NCBI GenBank assembly: GCA_947258705.1
Contig: CAMYJA010000009.1
Span: 57,936-121,935, forward strand
DNA length: 64,000 bases
Direction of reading: 5' to 3'
Source of the DNA: an uncultured Hyphomicrobiaceae bacterium
GTDB lineage: Bacteria; Pseudomonadota; Alphaproteobacteria; Rhizobiales; CAMYJA01
Shown here: positions 57,212 to 64,000 of the stretch, piece after piece
Layout: each line of letters opens with the position of its first letter
Numbering within the stretch: position 1 is the stretch's first letter
Program-made: the position numbers and the translations under genes
The notes under the pieces: generated by a model
Databases searched by the model: none
Told to the model about the DNA's origin: nothing
Seen by the model: only the letters and a program-made list of their open reading frames with translations

Positions 57212-57342
57212 GGGTTTCTCGGGGCCTTGTCTTGCCGTTCGGGCTCATGCGCCGCTGGTGCAATTGTGAAACCTGACTATGCGGCATGAAATAGAAAGAA
57301 AGAACAGGATTAACTGTCGGCGCGTTTGCCGTCCACCGGCAC

Positions 57343-57570
57343 TCAGCTATCCGCCTTCGTGCTTTTGGCACGGTCATCCGCCGCGTTCACCTCATGATCG
57401 ATCGTTTTCGCGGAGCCCGACGCGATCTCGTCCTCATCGTCCGCCATGCCTTTCTTGAAGCTCTTTATCCCCTTGGCAACATCTCCCATAAGATCGGAAA
57501 TCTTGCCTCGGCCAAAGAGCAAAACCAAGAGCACGACAACTAGTAAAATCTGTGTCCAACCTGGCATCAT
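57343..57570 (-). CDS. tatA: Twin-arginine translocase subunit TatA
   Basis: 75 residues from the ATG at 57570 ([20 protein letters not shown]), with AGGAG upstream; a longer open frame before this lacks homology. The hinge [20 protein letters not shown] and acidic MADDEDE are TatA hallmarks. It polymerises into the transport pore. It lies downstream of the polyarginine Tat-substrate gene by 280 bases on the same strand. Confidence 0.95.
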   Translation of the reverse strand: MMPGWTQILLVVVLLVLLFGRGKISDLMGDVAKGIKSFKKGMADDEDEIASGSAKTIDHEVNAADDRAKSTKADS

Positions 57571-57850
57571 TGCGTGCCAACTCCTCATGTAACGTTCATC
57601 ACTCAATATTGCGGGCACTATTACAGAAACACTGCACACCCGCAAGCTGCTCAGAAAAAATCAGATTCCGAGAAGCCTTTGGAATAGTTGACGATCTGGC
57701 GCCATGTCATGGCGCCAGCCCTTGATCGTCATTATGAAATATAAGTAGCGGACGCGGACTTAACAATGAGGTCCTGTTTCGCAACACCGGCCGGGACACT
57801 ATTCCGCGGCAGATGTTCGCAATCCACCGATCAAAGCCGGATCCCGCGAC

Positions 57851-58228
57851 CTACCAGATAATGCGAATATGCGGGAAACGGCGCCTGCGGCGGCGGCGGC
57901 GATAACGACGGCGCCGACGGCGGCCGAACCTGTATCGGCGTCTCGGATATCTGTACCTGAAACGGTGGCGTCTGCGGCGTCTGAAGCGGCGGCGACGGAA
58001 TCGACGTCCACGATAGCGTCTTCCGGCCTGCGCGGGCGTCGACGTGCTTACTATGCCGAGACCCATTATCCCAATGATCGCAGCGACCTGCAGTCCGCGT
58101 GCTAAAAACGTCCGGCGGGCCGGATCGGTTGTGTGATTATTACGGCTGAATTGCCGCATTTTCTGGCGGATGGCCCAACGCAGTCTTAGCCATAAGCGTT
58201 TGGCCGGTTTGTAAGTTAATGCATCCAT
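57851..58228 (-). CDS. Polyarginine secreted protein with a Tat-type signal, unknown
   Basis: 125 residues. After a 35-residue basic lead comes a twin-arginine motif (DPARRTFLARGL, RR at 38-39), a hydrophobic helix (LQVAAIIGIMGLGIV) and a likely AQA cleavage site near 68. The mature part is about 57 residues, of which I count 36 arginines, with Tyr, Phe and a few His between (RRYRGRRF, RFRYRYPRRRYRF). No family is recognised. The RR-type signal and its position next to tatA suggest a Tat substrate; the mature chain could bind nucleic acid, LPS or acidic polymers. The opposite strand has an open frame of low-complexity Ala/Thr, which I treat as a shadow. Confidence 0.7.
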   Translation of the reverse strand: MDALTYKPAKRLWLRLRWAIRQKMRQFSRNNHTTDPARRTFLARGLQVAAIIGIMGLGIVSTSTPAQAGRRYRGRRFRRRRFRRRRRHRFRYRYPRRRYRFGRRRRRRYRRRRRRRRFPHIRIIW

Positions 58229-58338
58229 AGCGTCACCTCACATACTTCTACCCGCCCCCGCATGTTCCGGTATCCAATTTCATTATACAACTATTATTAC
58301 GCGTTTGTATATGGATTCCAGCACCTCCGGGCTCGTCG

Positions 58339-58593
58339 TCACGACTGTTTGGCTGATGTGCTGGCGACCCGCTCATAGTGCTGCGCCAGCATGCCAAGCC
58401 GGCCGATCAGGTGCTTGAGAACCTCGGCTCTCAATACCGCGCCGTTAGCACTGGTCGGCAGGTCGACGGCAAGCTGGGCGTCCAGCCATTCATCCCGTTC
58501 GTCGGGATCGGCATGATCCGCCAGGACGATGTGGACCTCTTCAATTCTCTCGCCCGACTGGTCGTCGCGGCATCTGATCTCAAGCAGTTTCAC
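58339..58593 (-). CDS. Small acidic/basic cytoplasmic protein, unknown
   Basis: 84 residues from a GTG at 58593 with a strong GGAGGAGG six bases before it, which makes this a real gene. MKLLEIRCRDDQSGERIEEVH and DEWLDAQLAVDLPTSANGAVL are predicted mixed alpha/beta; the C-terminal half (AEVLKHLIGRLGMLAQHYERV) is helical. No family recognised. It lies between the polyarginine gene and the divergent carbamoyltransferase. Confidence 0.62.
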   Translation of the reverse strand: MKLLEIRCRDDQSGERIEEVHIVLADHADPDERDEWLDAQLAVDLPTSANGAVLRAEVLKHLIGRLGMLAQHYERVASTSAKQS

Positions 58594-58777
58594 TGTTCCT
58601 CCTCCGACCGGCTTGCACGCCGGATCAACTGTTTTCGTGTTCCATCAGGTGGCGCACCGCGAGAAAACCACGGCGCCCCCCGCGTTTGCACTCTATCGTT
58701 GCCGCCGAATATATGAAATCATATTTGTCATGAAGAAATCGGAGCGTCCACTGACCGATACGATCGAGGAAACGCCA

Positions 58778-60601
58778 ATGTCCAGCAATCATACATATGT
58801 CATCGGCATCAATGCCTATGACCATGATGTCAGTGCGTGTCTCCTTCGTGACGGCGAAATCGCCTTTGCTATCTCCAAGGAGCGCATCACGGGCGAAAAA
58901 CACGATACCGGCTTTTACGAGGAGGTGGTCGATTATTGCCTCGAGGCCGAGGGCATTTCGATGGACGATCTCGATCTGGTCGTGCGCAATTGCTACGTCA
59001 TGCCGGTCGAGGATATGGAAAACAGACTGGCCTATGACGATTATCCGGAACTGCTCGATGAAAACGAGCGGATCGACGCTCTGAAAAATCCATTGTTCCG
59101 TTCGGACTCCGACAAGGTTCTGACGATATCGCATCACCTCGCGCACGCTTACAGCGCCTTTGCCGCAAGCCCTTTCGATGAAGGGGTTGTGATGGTGGTT
59201 GATGGCGTCGGCAGCTATCGCGCGGATGCCATGGATAAGGCCCCGGGGGACGACGCGCGGGCGGATGAAAAGCCGGGCGAACTGGCGCGCGAATCCGAGA
59301 GCTATTATAGTTTCGAAGGCTCAAAGCTCACACCTCTGAAAAAAGTCTGGATGGCGCAGACGCGTGGATTTCTCAGCGACGAATTTTACATCATGCCCGG
59401 TCTGGGCGCTCTCTACAGCCGGGTATCGTCGTATATTTTCGCGGACTGGAACAAATGCGGCGAGGTGATGGGGCTGGCGCCTTACGGCCGGGAGGGACAT
59501 TTCAAGCCGCTGCTGGAAATGAAGGACGGCGCTCTCGAAATCCCGGACTGGACGGAGGAGTTGAACAAACCCTGGCTGCCCGAAAGCGAGGATGACTGGG
59601 AGGACAGTGCATCCATGCAGCATTGGCGGGATATGGCCTGGCAGGTTCAGCACGACACGGAGGAGGTGCTTCTCGCCCGGGCGAAATGGCTGCGCGAGAC
59701 GACGGGTGCGAATAATTTATGCATCGCAGGAGGCGTCGGCCTGAATTGCGTCGCCAATGGACGGATCGCACGGGAGGCCGGATTTGACAATGTCTGGATC
59801 CAGCCCGCCGCAGGCGATGACGGGATCGCGATCGGTTGCGCTTATTATGGTCATTTGGCGGTGCTGAAAAACAAGCGCTCATTCGTCATGACACATGCCA
59901 ATCTCGGCAGGGAATACAATGATGCGGATTCGCTCGAATTTCTGGACAAGGGGCTCTTTCGGCTCGAAACGAAAAGGGCGCAGAGTTCCGATATTTGCCG
60001 TGATGCCGCCCGCCTGCTTTCCGAGGGACATGTGTTCGGCTGGTATCAGGGCGGTTCCGAGTTCGGCCCCCGTGCGCTCGGAAACCGAAGCATTCTGGCG
60101 GACCCGCGCAAGGCCGAAATGAAGAACATCATCAATGAACGTGTCAAACACCGCCAGAGCTTCCGCCCGTTTGCGCCGATTGTTCTTGCGGAACGGGCTG
60201 CGGAAATTTTCGAGGATTTCGTGCCATCGCCCTTCATGCTGATTGCCATGCAGGTGCGGCCGGAATGGAGGGACAGAATCCCGGCAGTCGTACATGTCGA
60301 TGGCAGCGCGCGCGTGCAGACGGTTGCGCGCGAAGACAATGAGCGGCTCTACATGCTGCTCAAGGCGTTTGATGCCATTACCGGCGTTCCGGTTTTGTTG
60401 AACACGTCGTTTAACGTCAAGGGGGAGCCGATTGTCGAGGCGCCGCAGGATGCGGTTGAATGTTTTCTATCGACCGGCATCGACATTCTGGCCCTGCATG
60501 ACCTTTTAATCGAAAAAACCCTGTTTCACAGGGTATTTTCACCGGCCATCGGCATCTATTCCGAGTTGCGCGAGCGTGTCCGCGATCAGGAATATGCCTG
60601 A
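58778..60601 (+). CDS. NodU/CmcH-family carbamoyltransferase
   Basis: 607 residues from the ATG at 58778 (MSSNHTYVIGINAYDHDVSA), with GAGGAAAC upstream. N-terminal ATP-grasp-like Kae1-type domain: SHHLAHAYSAFAASPFDEGV and VMVVDGVGSY; then the C-terminal carbamoyltransferase domain with AGGVGLNCVANGR, QPAAGDDGIAIGCAYYG, GSEFGPRALGNRSILADPR and VLLNTSFNVKGEPIVEAP. Both halves are complete. It transfers a carbamoyl group from carbamoyl phosphate through a carbamoyl-adenylate to a sugar, antibiotic or lipid hydroxyl. The acceptor is unknown. It sits as an apparent insertion in a conserved cell-division and export block. Confidence 0.9.
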   Translation: MSSNHTYVIGINAYDHDVSACLLRDGEIAFAISKERITGEKHDTGFYEEVVDYCLEAEGISMDDLDLVVRNCYVMPVEDMENRLAYDDYPELLDENERIDALKNPLFRSDSDKVLTISHHLAHAYSAFAASPFDEGVVMVVDGVGSYRADAMDKAPGDDARADEKPGELARESESYYSFEGSKLTPLKKVWMAQTRGFLSDEFYIMPGLGALYSRVSSYIFADWNKCGEVMGLAPYGREGHFKPLLEMKDGALEIPDWTEELNKPWLPESEDDWEDSASMQHWRDMAWQVQHDTEEVLLARAKWLRETTGANNLCIAGGVGLNCVANGRIAREAGFDNVWIQPAAGDDGIAIGCAYYGHLAVLKNKRSFVMTHANLGREYNDADSLEFLDKGLFRLETKRAQSSDICRDAARLLSEGHVFGWYQGGSEFGPRALGNRSILADPRKAEMKNIINERVKHRQSFRPFAPIVLAERAAEIFEDFVPSPFMLIAMQVRPEWRDRIPAVVHVDGSARVQTVAREDNERLYMLLKAFDAITGVPVLLNTSFNVKGEPIVEAPQDAVECFLSTGIDILALHDLLIEKTLFHRVFSPAIGIYSELRERVRDQEYA

Positions 60602-60611
60602 ACCCCGGGGG

Positions 60612-61742
60612 TCAATCCTCGCCGTGGAATATCAGGACGGAATTGGGGTTGACGACGACGCCGACCTCCGTGCCGACGGCGGGCGCGACCGCCTCGGGCA
60701 CGCGTGCGCGCAATGGCAGGTCGAGACCTTCGACGGCAATTTCGAGCTGGGCGGCATCGCCAAGAAATTTGAGATTGAGAACCCGGCCGTGTTGTCCGTC
60801 CTCGGGCGACGTCAGTTCGATTGCGCGCTGACGAATACCGATGATGACTTCCTCGCCATCGTCAAAACCATTGGCGGCAAATGTGCCGAGCGACGTATGG
60901 ATGGCGCTATCGTCGACCTGGCCCCGGATCTCGTCGATGTCGGAGAAGAGCCGCGCGACGTAAAGATCCTTCGGTTCATGGTAAAGCTCTTCGGCAGTGC
61001 CCAATTGAACCACCCTGCCCGCGCGCATGACCGCAATCTCGTCGCCAAGCAGCATGGCCTCCTCCGGTGAATGGGTGACAATGATGCATGTCGACCGGGT
61101 CTCCTGGAGAATGGCAAGCGTTTCCTCCTGCATCAGGCTCCTGAGATCGGCGTCGAGCCCTGAAAAAGGCTCGTCCATGAGCAGTACGCTCGGACGCGGC
61201 GCTATGGCGCGGGCCAGGGCCACGCGCTGTTGTTCGCCGCCCGAGAGGACGTGGGGAAATTCACCGGCATACCTGATCAGGCCGACCCGTTCGAGTGCCG
61301 CGCGGGCGACTTCGCGGGCAACGGAACGGGGAAGAGATTTCAGGCCGAATGCCACATTGTCTTCGATCGACAGATGCGGGAAGAGCGCAAAATCCTGAAA
61401 CATGAGGCCGACATTACGCTCTTCGGGGGGGACGAACCTGTCCGGACCCGCCACCTCCTGACCGTCAAGAAGCATGCGCCCGGTTGTCGGCTTCTCGATG
61501 CCGGCGGCGATGCGCAACAGCGTGGTCTTGCCGCAGCCGGAAGGGCCTAGCAGGCAGAGAATTTTACCCGGCTCAACGTCAAGGGAGACGCCGTTGAGCG
61601 CCGGCGTATCGCTGAACTGTCGGGTGATGTTTTCAAAGGTGACGCGCGCTGCAATCGTCGCCGCGGCCGTGCCGCGCTCTCCCCAGCGGGACGAAGCAGT
61701 GGTGCTCGTCATCGTCCATGCCGGTTTTTTGAATAATCCCAT
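60612..61742 (-). CDS. Orphan ABC transporter ATPase, FbpC/PotA-like
   Basis: 376 residues from the ATG at 61742 (a GTG three codons earlier is possible). Walker A GPSGCGKTT, Q-loop MFQDFALFPHLSIEDNVAFG, signature VLSGGEQQRVALARAIA, Walker B LLMDEPFSGLDADLR and a C-terminal TOBE-like domain (ELTSPEDGQHGRVLNL). Of the importer ATPases, it resembles the iron/FbpC or spermidine/PotA type. There is no permease or binding protein in the window; it is adjacent to scpB instead. It could energise a permease encoded elsewhere. Confidence 0.85.
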   Translation of the reverse strand: MGLFKKPAWTMTSTTASSRWGERGTAAATIAARVTFENITRQFSDTPALNGVSLDVEPGKILCLLGPSGCGKTTLLRIAAGIEKPTTGRMLLDGQEVAGPDRFVPPEERNVGLMFQDFALFPHLSIEDNVAFGLKSLPRSVAREVARAALERVGLIRYAGEFPHVLSGGEQQRVALARAIAPRPSVLLMDEPFSGLDADLRSLMQEETLAILQETRSTCIIVTHSPEEAMLLGDEIAVMRAGRVVQLGTAEELYHEPKDLYVARLFSDIDEIRGQVDDSAIHTSLGTFAANGFDDGEEVIIGIRQRAIELTSPEDGQHGRVLNLKFLGDAAQLEIAVEGLDLPLRARVPEAVAPAVGTEVGVVVNPNSVLIFHGED

Positions 61743-61789
61743 ACTACCCACAAGGCGCTAAATGCAAAACAGAAACAAGATGACGTCGG

Positions 61790-62554
61790 TCAAATCTGAC
61801 GGAATTCGTCCTCTAAACCTTCATCCTCTTCATCCTGCATGGTCGCGTCGTCATTGTCATCAATTGCTTCATCGAAAAGATCGGGATCCATGTCCTCATC
61901 TTCAAGCGGGTCTTCGTCAGCCATCAATTCCGCCACATTGCGCGGGTCGGGAACTGCGAAATCGGGCGGCAGATCGCCCGAAAGCAAGCCGGATTTTCTG
62001 AGCTCTTTCAGGCCAGGCAGATCTTTAACCGTTGCAAGGCCGAAATGATCGAGAAACGCATCGCTCGTGCCGTAGGTGATCGGCCTCCCCGGCGAGCGGC
62101 GGCGCCCTCTCAGGCGGATCCATTCCGTTTCCAGAAGAACGTCAAGCGTACCGGTCGAAATGCTGACGCCCCGGATTTCCTCGATTTCGCTGCGGGTGAC
62201 GGGCTGGTGATATGCGATGATGGCCAGCGTTTCGAGCGCCGCCCGGGAAAGGCGCTTCTGCTGCACGGCGTGGCGCTCGAGCAGATAGCTCAGATCGGGT
62301 GCGGTTCTGAATGCCCATTTACCACCGACAGAGACGAGATTAACGCCGCGGCCGGCATAAAATCCCTGCAATTCCTGCAGAAGAGCGGTCAGATCGTCGT
62401 CGCCATCGAGGTGCTCACCGAGAACTCTGGCGGATAATGGTTCGGTCGCTGCGAATAAAAGCGCTTCAAGGATGCGCAGCTTCTCGCCGCGATCTGCTGC
62501 ACTGGGCAGGCTGGTAACGTTGCTTGGCTGGGGCATCGGCTTGTTGTCTGTCAT
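61790..62554 (-). CDS. scpB: Segregation and condensation protein ScpB
   Basis: 254 residues from the ATG at 62554. Winged-helix repeat typical of ScpB: LRILEALLFAATEPLSARVL, RLSRAALETLAIIAYHQPVT and RRRSPGRPITYGTSDAFLDHF. It binds the SMC complex with ScpA. A long acidic tail (EDPLEDEDMDPDLFDEA-type) follows. It starts 26 bases after scpA, an operon pair. Confidence 0.95.
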   Translation of the reverse strand: MTDNKPMPQPSNVTSLPSAADRGEKLRILEALLFAATEPLSARVLGEHLDGDDDLTALLQELQGFYAGRGVNLVSVGGKWAFRTAPDLSYLLERHAVQQKRLSRAALETLAIIAYHQPVTRSEIEEIRGVSISTGTLDVLLETEWIRLRGRRRSPGRPITYGTSDAFLDHFGLATVKDLPGLKELRKSGLLSGDLPPDFAVPDPRNVAELMADEDPLEDEDMDPDLFDEAIDDNDDATMQDEEDEGLEDEFRQI

Positions 62555-62579
62555 GATTTTTTTACCTGACCGCAGGGGA

Positions 62580-63473
62580 TTACGATGCTTTCTGCCATTC
62601 CGCTTCCCCCTTGCGCCTGAAATAAAGGGGCGCGAAAGCATGTGCCTGCCTGATCTCGATCAAGCCATCGCGGGCCATTTCCAATGTTGCGCCGAATGAG
62701 CTCGCGACGATCGAGCTGTCCTCATCGGAGCCGCTGAAATATTCCTTGAGAAATTGCTGTAATGCGCTCCAGTCGCAACTCAAACCGAGCATTTTTTCAA
62801 GCCTGGTGCGGGCTTCCTGGATCGACCATACCCTGCGCGCCCTGATGGTGACTGTTACAGGCACCTGGGCCTGGCGCTGGCGGCTATAGGCCTTGAGGAG
62901 ATCATACATGCCGGCGTCCCATTTTCGCGTAGTGACTTTTTTGGTGTCTTCGGGCATGCCGCGGGCAAAGAAATCACGCCCCAGGCGATCGCGGTTCATC
63001 AGTTTGTCGGCGGCATCGCGCATGGCTTCCAGCCGTTTCAGGCGGAACGCCAGAAGTGCGGCCAGTTCCTCGCCGCTCGGTTCGTCATTCTCCTCTTCGG
63101 ACGGCAGCAGAAGTTTCGATTTCAGAAATGCCAGCCATGCCGCCATGACCAGATAATCACCGGCCAATTGCAGCTTGAGAGTGCGGGCCTGGGCGATGAA
63201 GTCGAGATATTGCTCGACCAATGCCAGAATAGATATTTTTGATATGTCGAGCTTGTGGGTGCGGGCGAGCGCCAGCAGCAGGTCCAGCGGACCCTCGAAA
63301 CCATCGATGTCTATGATCAGTTCCTCGTCGGCGGCCGGTGTCTCGAATTCGGACGCATCGGCGATGCTTTGAAGATCAAGGTTCTGATCAATTCCGGTGT
63401 TGTGCTCGTTATCCAAATCCTGGACCCTTTGATTGTTCGGCGCGGTTATATCGAAATGAACGACCGGATACAA
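62580..63473 (-). CDS. scpA: Segregation and condensation protein ScpA
   Basis: 297 residues. After a 48-residue acidic lead, the ScpA kleisin N-domain: LIIDIDGFEGPLDLLLALAR and HKLDISKISILALVEQYLDF; then SGEELAALLAFRLKRLEAMR, RDFFARGMPED and a C-terminal winged helix that contacts SMC. The start is probably later than 63473, but no clear alternative was chosen. It lies downstream of nagZ by about 60 bases. Confidence 0.94.
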   Translation of the reverse strand: MYPVVHFDITAPNNQRVQDLDNEHNTGIDQNLDLQSIADASEFETPAADEELIIDIDGFEGPLDLLLALARTHKLDISKISILALVEQYLDFIAQARTLKLQLAGDYLVMAAWLAFLKSKLLLPSEEENDEPSGEELAALLAFRLKRLEAMRDAADKLMNRDRLGRDFFARGMPEDTKKVTTRKWDAGMYDLLKAYSRQRQAQVPVTVTIRARRVWSIQEARTRLEKMLGLSCDWSALQQFLKEYFSGSDEDSSIVASSFGATLEMARDGLIEIRQAHAFAPLYFRRKGEAEWQKAS

Positions 63474-63536
63474 TTGCCATGCACCGCGTCTCTTGCGTCG
63501 CGTCCCATACGCGCGCGCTGGTCAATTTACACTGAT

Positions 63537-64000
63537 TCACTCATATTGGGCCAAAAGCTCTTGCAATTTTTCCGTCTCCGCCCTGTCAGGTGCGGGCGGG
63601 ACCTCGCGGATCAGGCTCAACGCCGCTTGATAGCGCCGCAACGCATCCCCCGCCAATGGCTGGGCGTTCGCCGCCACCAGTTTCATCTCCTTGAGATCGC
63701 CGTTACAGTGAAGGGCCAGATCGCAGCCGGCGTCCAGCACCGCTCGCGTCCGCTCATTCATCGCGCCGTCCAGCGCCTGCATGCTCAAATCGTCACTCAT
63801 GAGAAGGCCGTCAAATCCGATATGCTTCCTTACGATGTCCTCGATGAGAACCTGCGATGTGCTGGCCGGCGCATTTGCGTCGACCGCCGTATAGACGATA
63901 TGGGCGGTCATGGCTGCGGGTAAATGATTCAGCCTCTTGAACGGCTTGAAATCGGACTTTTCGAGTTCATCGCGCGGCGCGTCCACAACGGGAAGAGCCT
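63537..64000 (-). CDS. nagZ: Beta-N-acetylhexosaminidase NagZ, C-terminal part (cut by window edge)
   Basis: Only the last about 154 codons are in the window; the frame is open to base 64000. The GH3 active-site region PVVDAPRDELE, TAHIVYTAVDANAPASTSQVL and GFDGLLMSDDLSMQALDGA (with the catalytic Asp in the SDDLSM segment) identify NagZ, which removes N-acetylglucosamine from recycled muropeptides in the cytoplasm. It is the first gene seen of the nagZ-scpA-scpB operon. Confidence 0.92.
   Translation of the reverse strand, partial: ALPVVDAPRDELEKSDFKPFKRLNHLPAAMTAHIVYTAVDANAPASTSQVLIEDIVRKHIGFDGLLMSDDLSMQALDGAMNERTRAVLDAGCDLALHCNGDLKEMKLVAANAQPLAGDALRRYQAALSLIREVPPAPDRAETEKLQELLAQYE

Noticed and set aside
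57869..58105. Ala/Thr/Glu-rich plus-strand frame opposite the polyarginine gene
   Set aside because: Low-complexity translation with no ribosome site; it is the expected mirror of Arg codons. The minus-strand frame has a signal peptide and a Tat motif.

Overview
The window looks like a chromosomal contig from an alphaproteobacterium, probably of the Hyphomicrobiales (Rhizobiales) or a nearby order. This rests on gene content and order: an Omp25-type porin-like barrel, DUF3126 and Mth938 proteins, a CueR/HmrR-type regulator, PilZ and LapG-type (BTLCP) proteins, and above all the block nagZ-scpA-scpB-tatABC-serS-surE-M23-DUF815-yajC-secD-secF-Mth938-squalene/phytoene synthase. Taxonomy below class is inference. 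I see no phage genes, insertion sequences, CRISPR arrays or rRNA genes.

Layout. 1-1.4 kb: 5' end of a tRNA-Leu and a broken Tat-signal metallo-beta-lactamase-fold gene. 1.4-6.5 kb: outer-membrane barrel, then sulfur amino-acid genes (cysteine synthase, mercaptopyruvate sulfurtransferase, cystathionine beta-lyase) with a copper-type MerR regulator. 6.5-9.7 kb: GST-fold protein, zinc-ribbon methyltransferase, tRNA-Arg, a truncated OmpR-type response regulator and an orphan bufferin-like (BufA2) Cys peptide precursor. 9.9-14.9 kb: a branched-chain amino-acid ABC operon livK-H-M-G-F with livM frameshifted by a short duplication. 15-20.4 kb: secernin-like hydrolase, unknown membrane protein, thrS, yidD and an IscU-like scaffold. 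20.8-27.5 kb: folE-hisI, patatin lipase, CBS protein, rhomboid protease, PAS and tandem PilZ proteins, LapG-like protease. 27.6-35.3 kb: gamma-carbonic anhydrase, duplicated DUF3126, CPA2 antiporter, SulP transporter, cysE, hydrolase, NDUFS6-like zinc protein, FAD monooxygenase. 35.3-44.5 kb: lipoproteins and small secreted proteins, PilZ protein, tRNA-Leu(TAA), thiC, a PepSY-like protein and a large Clp_N/coiled-coil protein. 44.8-64 kb: the conserved secretion/cell-division block, interrupted at 57.8-61.7 kb by an Arg-rich Tat substrate, a small unknown gene, a NodU-type carbamoyltransferase and an orphan ABC ATPase.

Functional themes are export (SecDF-YajC, TatABC, YidD), sulfur assimilation (cysE/cysK/metC/sseA), envelope maintenance (NlpD-like factor, NagZ, porin) and c-di-GMP-linked surface control (PilZ x2, LapG-like).

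The most interesting signals are a polyarginine protein with a twin-arginine signal encoded just upstream of tatABC, a Clp N-domain fused to a long coiled coil instead of an AAA ATPase, an AT-rich insertion of about 75 codons in serS that also lost part of its 5' coding region, a lone BufA2-like precursor, and a duplicated DUF3126 protein. Several genes carry small indels (MBL, livM, serS, response-regulator tail). That is either real decay or assembly error, and it matters most for the essential serS. All family calls come from reading translated sequence by eye; no searches were run.
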